Virus record (IMG/VR): IMGVR_UViG_3300008110_010000
Location: 72,199 to 130,017 of that record
DNA: 57,819 nt
Reading direction: 5' to 3' (one strand)
Source of the DNA: a virus
Part shown: positions 49,248-56,602 of the stretch, one piece after another
How the letters are laid out: the number at the start of each line of letters is the position of its first letter
Numbering within the stretch: the stretch's first letter is position 1
Position numbers and translations under genes: made by a program
Notes under the pieces: model-generated
Databases searched by the model: none
Seen by the model: the letters and a program-made list of their open reading frames with translations, nothing else
Told to the model about the DNA's origin: nothing

Positions 49248-50140
49248 TTAAAAGACTAAATGAGCAATTTGCTCAGACATTTGCTGGCGATGGATTTAAT
49301 AGCTCAAATGGCGTATTTAAAGTTAAGTATAAATCCTTTGACGACCTTTCTCAAGCTAGGGGAAGGGAAGATCATCCATATGATTACGTAAAGGGAAGTG
49401 AATTTCAAGCGGGTGATGTTGTAATGGCTAAAATTAAAAATTTAGGAAATAAAATAAAAGCCGAGATAATTTCAAGTGCTAGAACATCTGACGGTAAAAG
49501 AACTGTTTTCAAAATAAAAAGTCTAGCAGACAATAAGATTTATACTGTTCCGGTTTATGCTCTAGAACTATCTAACGATCAAGGAAATATAGCTAAGAAA
49601 AATATGGGAGCTTCTACCATTTCAAACAGACAAAAATTTTTAACAGGGTTAAAATATAATAACGGGAATTTTATTTGGGGTTCTTTAGAATCCAAATTAA
49701 ATTCTAAAACTGATATTCTTCTTCAGGAGGGAACCTCAAAAATGGAAAGACCCGGAATCATTGATCCGTCTATGAAGATCGTTTTAATAGACACAAATAT
49801 TCCAGATTATGAACAGCATATAGAAAATTTTAAAAAACTTGGAATAGTTTATTTGGTCCCTGAAAATAAAACTCTTTTTATTCACAAGTCGGATCCTAAT
49901 TTCTTAAAATTAACTGACAATCATTTAATTGTAATAGAAGCGGTAGAAGTTGCAAAAAATCTTTCCAAAAATCATAGAGATGGGAGGGTACAAGATATTT
50001 TAGCAGCACAAATCCTAAGAAACAAGGGACTTAAAGAAGCGTATAAAATTATAGCATCAAATTTTGAAAAAAAGCACGGCGTTTCTTATGGAGAATCCTT
50101 AGATGAGCTATTCTCAGAAATTGAAGGTTACCTTTTATAA
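49244..50140 (+). CDS. Unknown protein with degenerate metallopeptidase-like end
   Basis: 298 residues. Residues 50-115 resemble a small beta-barrel (AGDVVMAKIKNLGNKIKAEI). The C-terminal third, HLIVIEAVEVAKNL, then DILAAQILRNKGLKEAYKII and FEKKHGVSYGE, has the layout of zinc peptidases (IEAHEIAH ... EAD--A---L--G---A). The HExxH is here VEVAK, so catalysis is not expected. This parallel is weak and by eye. Overlaps the preceding gene by 4 bases; the next start is 3 bases on. Confidence 0.45.
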   Translation: MIKRLNEQFAQTFAGDGFNSSNGVFKVKYKSFDDLSQARGREDHPYDYVKGSEFQAGDVVMAKIKNLGNKIKAEIISSARTSDGKRTVFKIKSLADNKIYTVPVYALELSNDQGNIAKKNMGASTISNRQKFLTGLKYNNGNFIWGSLESKLNSKTDILLQEGTSKMERPGIIDPSMKIVLIDTNIPDYEQHIENFKKLGIVYLVPENKTLFIHKSDPNFLKLTDNHLIVIEAVEVAKNLSKNHRDGRVQDILAAQILRNKGLKEAYKIIASNFEKKHGVSYGESLDELFSEIEGYLL

Positions 50141-50143
50141 AAT

Positions 50144-50851
50144 ATGTCGATAGAAAGAATCAGAAGAAAGATTCCGTTTCCGGAGCAGTCCAATTTAAAA
50201 AAACCAGAAAATCTAAATTCAGATTATCCGACAGGAGATCCTGGTGAATTTCAAAAATTTATAAATCTTCACAAAGAAGAATCATTTGTTATTTGTGGAT
50301 GTGGTGTTTCGCTGAATGATTACGGGTTTGACAGTTTCAATAAGCATGTAACTATTGGTGTTAATGATGCAGGTCAAAAAATAAACTGTAAATATTTGGT
50401 CGTTGTAAATGAGCCACACACGTTTAAATGGGGCAGGTGGGAATCAGTTAAAAACAATGATTCGGAATACACCTTTACACACATAAAGAATCTCCCTATT
50501 GAAAAAAGAGAGAGAACAGTTCTAGTTAAACTTGGAAAATATGAGGGATTGAATCTCTATAACCATGGATTCATAGACTACACCACAAATTCTCCTTATA
50601 TGGCAATCGTAATTGCTTGCCAGATGGGTGCAAGAAAAATAGCTTTAATTGGTGTAGACTTTACTATGAATCACTTTTTCGGAGAAACGGGAAAGCATCA
50701 AATCATGAGGGAAATTGAAAAGGTAAAGGAGCAATATTCAAATCTAGGAAAGCATTTAAGTTCTAGCGGAATTAAAATAGCAAATCTTTCATCAGAGAGT
50801 TTAATTGAGTCCTGGCCTAAAATGACCCTGGAAGAATTTGAAACAATCTAA
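50144..50851 (+). CDS. DUF115/sialyltransferase-like protein
   Basis: 235 residues. SFVICGCGVSLNDYGFDSF near residue 48 is the GxGxSL nucleotide-binding start typical of DUF115 and sialyltransferase-like (GT42-type) folds. It is followed by TIGVNDAG, YLVVVNEP and TNSPYMAIVIACQMGARKIA LIGVDFTM, the second half of the fold. Members transfer or handle sugar nucleotides. In a phage this could modify DNA bases, surface sugars or virion protein; the target is not shown. Lies among repair genes. Confidence 0.6.
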   Translation: MSIERIRRKIPFPEQSNLKKPENLNSDYPTGDPGEFQKFINLHKEESFVICGCGVSLNDYGFDSFNKHVTIGVNDAGQKINCKYLVVVNEPHTFKWGRWESVKNNDSEYTFTHIKNLPIEKRERTVLVKLGKYEGLNLYNHGFIDYTTNSPYMAIVIACQMGARKIALIGVDFTMNHFFGETGKHQIMREIEKVKEQYSNLGKHLSSSGIKIANLSSESLIESWPKMTLEEFETI

Positions 50852-50872
50852 ATTCTTTTCGTTATAATTTAG

Positions 50873-51637
50873 ATGAACGCTCACAAAACAGGGATATTAA
50901 TTAGATTCCCTCTTATTCACAAAAAAGGGAAAAAACACGCATATAAAGTCACATTTAGCGACTTTATACTTAGGAAGATCCAAGAAGGATTAAATCTGGG
51001 ATATAAGTGCTTGATATTTGAGATATCGGATGATGATTTTGATTGTTTGGATTTTTCGGTGGGGAGTGGAGATAAAGAATCCATTTTGGATTATTTAAAA
51101 TCCGGAACCAGATTATCTTTTTATATAAAAGGTAAAAAACATTTAACTTCCGACTCTGAAGATGAAACAGAGCAAGCTAAATCACAAATATCCCACTGTT
51201 TAGATTTTATTAAGGAATTTGATCTCGAGGGACAGGAATTTCCCCTTATACTTCATGTTGGTGGAGCAAAGGGAGACAGAAAAGGAACTATGGAAGATTT
51301 CTGTAAAAAACTAGAATCCTTTTTGTCCACAGAAAACATTCAAAGAATTGCAGTAATTAATGACGAGAAGCCGAGTCTTTTTTCTGTCAAGGATCTATTG
51401 CCGGGTGTTTTTTACAAGATTAAAATTCCTATAGTTTTTAGATCTACCTCTTATCCAACAAATCAGGGAAATCTAACACTCAATGAATCCCTATTCCTAG
51501 CAGCTTCTACCTGGAAAAGAAACATCAATCCTATTTTTATTTACCTTCCGGGAAACACTAAGCTTTCAGACGATCAAACAAGACCATTTGGCTTAGAGCT
51601 AGATTTTGTTTTTGATAACAGATTACCTGAGCCTTAA
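50873..51637 (+). CDS. UvdE/UvsE-like TIM-barrel protein, active site altered
   Basis: 254 residues. ILHVGGAKGDRKGTMEDFCKKL corresponds to the HPGGxKGDK helix of UV damage endonucleases. RIAVINDEK PSLFSVKDLLP and IPIVFRSTSYPTNQGNLTLNE with TWKRNINP correspond to LENDDKSYSLEDLL and PLVFDYHHH...L-EAL...TW. The LEND Glu is Ile and the DYHH residues are RSTS, so metal ligands of the known enzyme are missing. It may bind DNA without cutting or use other residues. Confidence 0.6.
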   Translation: MNAHKTGILIRFPLIHKKGKKHAYKVTFSDFILRKIQEGLNLGYKCLIFEISDDDFDCLDFSVGSGDKESILDYLKSGTRLSFYIKGKKHLTSDSEDETEQAKSQISHCLDFIKEFDLEGQEFPLILHVGGAKGDRKGTMEDFCKKLESFLSTENIQRIAVINDEKPSLFSVKDLLPGVFYKIKIPIVFRSTSYPTNQGNLTLNESLFLAASTWKRNINPIFIYLPGNTKLSDDQTRPFGLELDFVFDNRLPEP

Positions 51638-51672
51638 ACATTTTTTATTTTCGGGGTGTTTTATTATTTTTA
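51638..51672 (+). promoter_or_regulatory. Putative early/middle promoter with TCGGGG element
   Basis: ACATTTTTTAT, TCGGGG (51651-51656), 8 bases, then TATTTTTA (51665-51672). ATG follows 18 bases later. Nearly the same as the element at 3357. Confidence 0.65.
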
Positions 51673-51690
51673 CCAATAAACTTTAATGTT

Positions 51691-52509
51691 ATGCCCGAAA
51701 TCAGTGAGGTTAGAATAATGTCCGAATTTATCAACAGGAGAGCGGGAGAAGTTGATTATTTCCACAGCATTTCCAAAAATCCAGAGCATAAGAGCAAAAC
51801 GAACTTGATCCTTCCCTTTTCTAGATTTCAGCTAAGAGCTGATTCCCGGGGTAAGGAATTAAGATTGAGATTTATTGATCTTGATTTTAAATATGAGGAA
51901 ACATCAAGTAGGGATATGGTTTTTACTATGGGAATGAGCGGAAATTGGAATTATTCCAACGATGTTTTCTCCATTCCAAACCACACACATCTAAGAATTG
52001 TTGATTCCAAGTATGGCATTCTTGGATTACATGACGTTAGAAGATTTGCCAGATGGGACTGGAGAGGATGGAATCCGGAAAGAGGTCCGGACCCAGATAC
52101 TGAATTTGATTCTTTCGTTGACAACATTTACAAGAATATTCAAACGGACAGGGTTTTTAATAAACCCGTGTATGAAGTATTAATGAACCAAAAATATTTT
52201 AACGGCGTAGGAAATTACTTAAGAGCGGAGATTCTAGGAAGAATCGATTCAGATCCCACAGCTTCTGCCAGAGAATATATTCTTCTTAATGGACCTGAAT
52301 TTTTTGCTATTCTTTCTAAGGTTATTAAGGAATCCTATATCCTAGGAGGAGGACAATTTAAAGATTGGTACAATCAGGCAGATTTGGAAAAGAAAAAAAG
52401 TAAAGAATTTCAAGCATGGATGAAATTCTATTTACATAAAGAAAGGTGTATTGCAATTAAAGATTCGTCTAAAAGAACTTTTTGGATGGATAAAAAATGG
52501 ATAAAATGA
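51691..52509 (+). CDS. Fpg/Nei-family DNA glycosylase-like protein
   Basis: 272 residues. It begins MPEISEV; after Met removal Pro is N-terminal (the catalytic amine of Fpg/Nei) and Glu3 follows. A beta-sandwich is followed by the H2TH region with NGVGNYLRAEILGRI (about 171-185), the DNA-binding GVGN(I/Y)-EIL motif. GGGQFKDWY and a C-terminal stretch lack the Cys4 zinc finger. It should excise oxidised bases and nick by beta/delta elimination. Promoter of TCGGGG type. Overlaps the exonuclease gene by 13 bases. Confidence 0.8.
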   Translation: MPEISEVRIMSEFINRRAGEVDYFHSISKNPEHKSKTNLILPFSRFQLRADSRGKELRLRFIDLDFKYEETSSRDMVFTMGMSGNWNYSNDVFSIPNHTHLRIVDSKYGILGLHDVRRFARWDWRGWNPERGPDPDTEFDSFVDNIYKNIQTDRVFNKPVYEVLMNQKYFNGVGNYLRAEILGRIDSDPTASAREYILLNGPEFFAILSKVIKESYILGGGQFKDWYNQADLEKKKSKEFQAWMKFYLHKERCIAIKDSSKRTFWMDKKWIK

Positions 52510-53201
52510 TAAGTAAAGAAGACCTTAAAAAAATTCTATATTTCGACATCGAAACTGCTGGGATAACGAATACTTTCGAAGAGCTTGAAATTGAAAATCC
52601 TAGACTTGCTAAATTGTGGGAAAAAAGATCATCCTGGCTCTTGAAAAATTCAGGTGAAGAGATGAAAGATTATTCTCCAGCAGATTTTTGGAAGGTTAAA
52701 TCTTCGTTGCACCCGGAGTTCTCCAAAATCGTTTGCATAACTTTTGGATGCTATGATGAAGATAAATCAATCAGGCTAGTTTCTTTTTCCGGTGAAGAGG
52801 ATCAAATTCTGATGGATTCCAACAAGATCTTTAATAACGCATTTACAAAAGGATGGAAACTTGCAGGACATACGATTAAAAATTTTGACATTCCCTTTGT
52901 TGGAAAGAGAATGATAATCAATAAAATTAAGCCTTCCCATTTGGTAGCATATCTGAATAGAAAACCCTGGGAATCTCCACACCTAGACATATCTGAGATT
53001 TTTGCTTTTGGAGGATGGGGACAAACTCACACTTCACTTGATTTAATGGCTTGCGTTCTGGGTATAGAATCCCCTAAAGACGATATGGACGGATCAATGG
53101 TCCATGAATACTTCTATGAGGGAAAGATTGAGAACATTAAAAAGTACTGCGAAATGGATGTGACTGTTCTGATGAAGTGCTTTGATGCTCTTTCTTTTTA
53201 A
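52497..53201 (+). CDS. 3'-5' exonuclease, DEDDy type, PolB-like
   Basis: 234 residues. ILYFDIETAG (Asp17, Glu19) is Exo I. KLAGHTIKNFDIPFVGKRM is Exo II (NFD), and KKYCEMDVTVLMKC is Exo III in the DEDDy arrangement. This is the pattern of predicted exonucleases related to DNA polymerase B (DUF-type PolB_exo2). ATG 52497 lies inside the glycosylase frame; ATG 52506 is an alternative. It probably works with the glycosylase in repair. Confidence 0.85.
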   Translation: MDKMISKEDLKKILYFDIETAGITNTFEELEIENPRLAKLWEKRSSWLLKNSGEEMKDYSPADFWKVKSSLHPEFSKIVCITFGCYDEDKSIRLVSFSGEEDQILMDSNKIFNNAFTKGWKLAGHTIKNFDIPFVGKRMIINKIKPSHLVAYLNRKPWESPHLDISEIFAFGGWGQTHTSLDLMACVLGIESPKDDMDGSMVHEYFYEGKIENIKKYCEMDVTVLMKCFDALSF

Positions 53202-53222
53202 TCTAATTACAACTATAGTACT

Positions 53223-53262
53223 ACACCCTAGGATATATACTTTTAAAATATTCCTAGGGTGT
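53223..53262. repeat. 11-bp inverted repeat enclosing a late box
   Basis: ACACCCTAGGA (53223-53233) and TCCTAGGGTGT (53252-53262) are perfect inverted copies. The GATATATA box begins in the left arm and fills the spacer, and the GTG start of the next gene lies in the right arm. Candidate operator or RNA hairpin. Confidence 0.7.
53232..53239 (+). promoter_or_regulatory. Late-promoter-like box (GATATATA)
   Basis: Exact GATATATA, 19 bases before the GTG at 53259. Confidence 0.55.
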
Positions 53263-54002
53263 TTCGTATACAAAATTTTAAAGACTGGTCGCTAAACGAG
53301 GATCGTTTCTATCAAAAGGAGCTAAATACTGTTTTTTGGAAGAATGGCTCGTTCGACTCTGGGGTAAGAGAAAAACTTCTAGATATAGCCCAGGATTTCT
53401 ACTCGATCTTTAAAATAGAACTGCCGATAGATGATATTCAATTAACCGGATCTCTGGCAAATTATAACTGGACCCCAAAATCAGATCTTGATGTTCACGT
53501 TTTAATCGATTTTTCACAGATAGATTCCAATAAAGAGCTTGTAAAAAAAGCTTTTGATGGACAAAGATTCATATGGAATCTAAGGCATAACATTGTTATC
53601 AGAGGGTATGATGTTGAACTTTACCTACAAGACATAAACGAACCCCATGTAGCATCCGGACTTTTTTCCCTTAAAAACAACGAATGGATTAGAATTCCTT
53701 CTTATAATCCTCCTCAGATAGACGAAAGAGATGTGGATTTGAAATATGATGGTATTATAAACGATATAGACAGTGTGGATATAGAACTTTCTAAAACAGA
53801 CTCCGAAATGGATGCCAGAGAGGTACATCAGCACGCAGAAAGGGTTAAATCCAAGATCATGAAAATGAGAAAGGAAGGCCTAGAAACCAGAGGAGAATTC
53901 TCAGTAGAGAACCTAGTCTTTAAAAAGTTGAGAAACGAAGGATATATACAGAAGTTAATCGATCTTATATCAAGATCGTACGAAAAAATTTATAGTGAAT
54001 AA
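53259..54002 (+). CDS. Nucleotidyltransferase-fold protein
   Basis: 247 residues, GTG start (MFRIQNFKDWSLNE). LTGSLANYNWTPKSDLDVHVLIDF (Gly64, Ser65, Asp76, Asp78) is the GS...DxD motif of pol-beta-type nucleotidyltransferases, with a third acidic residue likely at GYDVELYLQD. The C-terminal half is helical. Such proteins occur in many T4-like phages without proven function. Expression from the late box within the inverted repeat suggests virion association. Confidence 0.7.
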   Translation: MFRIQNFKDWSLNEDRFYQKELNTVFWKNGSFDSGVREKLLDIAQDFYSIFKIELPIDDIQLTGSLANYNWTPKSDLDVHVLIDFSQIDSNKELVKKAFDGQRFIWNLRHNIVIRGYDVELYLQDINEPHVASGLFSLKNNEWIRIPSYNPPQIDERDVDLKYDGIINDIDSVDIELSKTDSEMDAREVHQHAERVKSKIMKMRKEGLETRGEFSVENLVFKKLRNEGYIQKLIDLISRSYEKIYSE

Positions 54003-54013
54003 AAAACAATAAG

Positions 54014-56569
54014 ATGTCAGGAATTTACAAAGGATACAATCCAGTATACGAATCCCTAAAAAGAGAGATTTTTGAAGCAGAATCTAAAGTAGACCTAAGT
54101 GTCTTAGGAAGAACTATTTATGACACGTTCGTTAATGTTATCATGAATAGCTCAGATGAAGCAATTAAGACTCCGGATGGTTTCAAAGCTTTCATGGACA
54201 GAGTTTTACAATCTAGTTCTTTAGAAGGAATTAGAAGTGAATTTCAAAAGAAGCTAGATATGGTTGCAGCTAGTGACAAAGTTCAGGCACAATCAATCAA
54301 TGCATCCAAAACTTATCTGGATCAGCTTTTTGCTCAATTGACCGAATTAGTCGGTAAAGACGCAAAGGGGATGAAAGATGTATTAGGCATGATGGGTGGC
54401 TTTGTTGGATCCACGGTTTCTGGTTTACAAGGAGTACAAGCTCAATTAGCACAAAATGAAAGTTTAGTAACTAAATATATTGCTGAAGCAGATGAAGAAC
54501 TTACCGGTGAAGAATCTAGCTCCGAGGAAGGACTGGCAGATAAATGGTATACACAATTATCTAAGAACGTTTTAGACAGTGCAACATCTTTTGCTGGTGA
54601 AACATCCGCAGCAATGAGCAACAAAAATTTAGCAGGTGATGCTGGAATCGTTGCTTTTTCTGAGGCAGCACAAAAATACTTAGACCAAGCTAAAGATTTA
54701 TCTATTACTAGCGGTAGAAGAGGAATCCTAAAATTAGGAAAACTTCAAACTGCCTCAGGCACTATGAGAGGCAAAGATTATAGAGTTAAAGCTCAGAATT
54801 TAATAAATGAGATTATCAGACAAAGAGAGGAATTTCAGAAACTAAAATATAGACTTTCTAATGTTCCTGCTCCTCCCACTCCAGTGGTAATGTGTCCAGC
54901 AGGAATGGCGTTTGATAAGACTAAAAATGCTTGCGTTTTTGTAACCAAACCTCCTAGAATAGAAGGGGAAGGACCTACACCCTTACCTAAACCTCCGGTA
55001 CCAACTCCCCCAGTTCCCCCAACAGGATGTACTTTCCCTGTTGCAATAGGAGCTAAAAAGTGTTCAGAGGTAGCAAATCTACAAAGCAAGTTAATTTCAA
55101 TGGATTCCTGTATCGCTGATATTCTTAATAAAGCAGGAGGTGCTGATGGGAGATACGGAAGGGTAACTGCTAAACTTGCAAATATTACCTATGCTTACCT
55201 AAGGGGATCAAATACTTTTGACGCTTCAGGAAGTTTAACAAAGGAAATGTTTGACACCATTATGGCAGGAGGTTCAGTACCCCTACCTTATTACGATATT
55301 GCTACACCTAAAAAAGAATCAGTTGACATATCAAAAGTAATGGAAAACAAAATATTCGAGAGAGAATATCAGGTTGGACCAGTTATTTCTTTTGACGATT
55401 TTTCTGAAATAGTTTCTGAAGCAGCTTATGAGATAAGTGAGGATGGTGTCGCAACCAACGTTGCTTCACCTTCATTAGGTAGTTGTATATGTAAAACATA
55501 CGCCGACGGAGTAATCGACCCCGCATGCAAATTTTCTCCAGTTCCTGTTCCAATAACAGGCGGAACAGGGGGCACCGGTGCTACCGGTGCTACCGGTGCT
55601 ACAGGAGACCAAATACCAACCAGAGAAGATTGGAAGGGTCTTAAATATGTAAATAGCGGATCTTATCCAGTTTCATTTGACGAAAGTTTATTGAGTGCAT
55701 GGACCAAAGAAGTTGCTATGGCAGTGATAGGATACTTTTCGGGAGGATCTTCATATCTCATTAGAGCAGGAGGTACCGGTCTTAAAGCCCTAGGTATTAA
55801 AGCAGCTTCTAAAGTGGGTGCGACAAAACTAGCTCAAAGAATAGGAGCAACAGCAGTTGGTAAAGTCGCAGCTCAACAGACTGCCAGAACAGCTGCTAGA
55901 TTAAGTTCCCTATCTGCAGGATATTTTGCTAAATATGGAGCGATTCCTATTGCTAAAAGAGTAGCAGGGGGTTTCATCGGTGGAACTGTTGGTTCGGCGG
56001 CATTAGATTTTCTTGCAGGAAGAAACTCTTATGTAATCACAGTGACTGAAGGCTATATAGAAAGAACTAACCTTCTAGGTGCGATAAACGGTATGGTTGA
56101 TACTATTGATGGTTACGTTAGTGACGATGATTGGGCAACAATCACTACAGTTCTTGCAATTATTAAAGGAGCATGGACTACAGACGAATCAGATAAACCA
56201 GTTTCAGCCTGGGGAGAATTAAAAAAACTATATCAAGAAGCAGAAGGTGAGGATCTAACAGCAGACATCGATAGTGTTTCGGCTAAATTTGGAGACGTTG
56301 AAGGTTATCCTAAGATTAAATCTCTTTCCCCACTTTCTTCAGTTCAAGACCTTGATTGGGACATAGCCGCTTCAGAAACCAAAAGGTTTGCAGAACTATT
56401 GGACAGAAACGAATCTGCATTAGCAGAAAATCTAAGAAAACTCCCAGATAATTATGTTCAGGCCTTCGTAGAGCAAAATTTCGTAGAATATGATGAGGAA
56501 GGAAATATCGAAGGTGAAGAAAATACAGGAGCTCCTGCAGAAGATGCAACAAAGAAAAAGGGTCTATAA
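54014..56569 (+). CDS. Large virion protein with peptidoglycan-binding-like segment
   Basis: 851 residues. The N-terminal 290 residues are helical, with REIFE|AES near residue 20 matching the gp21 cleavage pattern. A Pro-rich linker (about 290-340) leads to CSEVANLQSKLISM and GADGRYGRVTAKLANITYAY (345-400), resembling PG_binding_1 (LQ-L...DG-YG--T). A GATGATGATG triplet run (about 517-526) precedes a Gly/Ala-rich hydrophobic half (575-680) with little charge. The acidic C-terminus ends GAPAEDATKKKGL. Could be an internal, injected or lysis-related virion protein. No family recognised for the whole. Confidence 0.55.
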   Translation: MSGIYKGYNPVYESLKREIFEAESKVDLSVLGRTIYDTFVNVIMNSSDEAIKTPDGFKAFMDRVLQSSSLEGIRSEFQKKLDMVAASDKVQAQSINASKTYLDQLFAQLTELVGKDAKGMKDVLGMMGGFVGSTVSGLQGVQAQLAQNESLVTKYIAEADEELTGEESSSEEGLADKWYTQLSKNVLDSATSFAGETSAAMSNKNLAGDAGIVAFSEAAQKYLDQAKDLSITSGRRGILKLGKLQTASGTMRGKDYRVKAQNLINEIIRQREEFQKLKYRLSNVPAPPTPVVMCPAGMAFDKTKNACVFVTKPPRIEGEGPTPLPKPPVPTPPVPPTGCTFPVAIGAKKCSEVANLQSKLISMDSCIADILNKAGGADGRYGRVTAKLANITYAYLRGSNTFDASGSLTKEMFDTIMAGGSVPLPYYDIATPKKESVDISKVMENKIFEREYQVGPVISFDDFSEIVSEAAYEISEDGVATNVASPSLGSCICKTYADGVIDPACKFSPVPVPITGGTGGTGATGATGATGDQIPTREDWKGLKYVNSGSYPVSFDESLLSAWTKEVAMAVIGYFSGGSSYLIRAGGTGLKALGIKAASKVGATKLAQRIGATAVGKVAAQQTARTAARLSSLSAGYFAKYGAIPIAKRVAGGFIGGTVGSAALDFLAGRNSYVITVTEGYIERTNLLGAINGMVDTIDGYVSDDDWATITTVLAIIKGAWTTDESDKPVSAWGELKKLYQEAEGEDLTADIDSVSAKFGDVEGYPKIKSLSPLSSVQDLDWDIAASETKRFAELLDRNESALAENLRKLPDNYVQAFVEQNFVEYDEEGNIEGEENTGAPAEDATKKKGL

Positions 56570-56574
56570 AAATA

Positions 56575-56582
56575 GATATATA
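56575..56582 (+). promoter_or_regulatory. Late-promoter-like box (GATATATA)
   Basis: Exact GATATATA, 20 bases upstream of the prohead protease ATG at 56603. Confidence 0.6.
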
Positions 56583-56602
56583 CAAAAATAAAATAACAAA
56601 GA

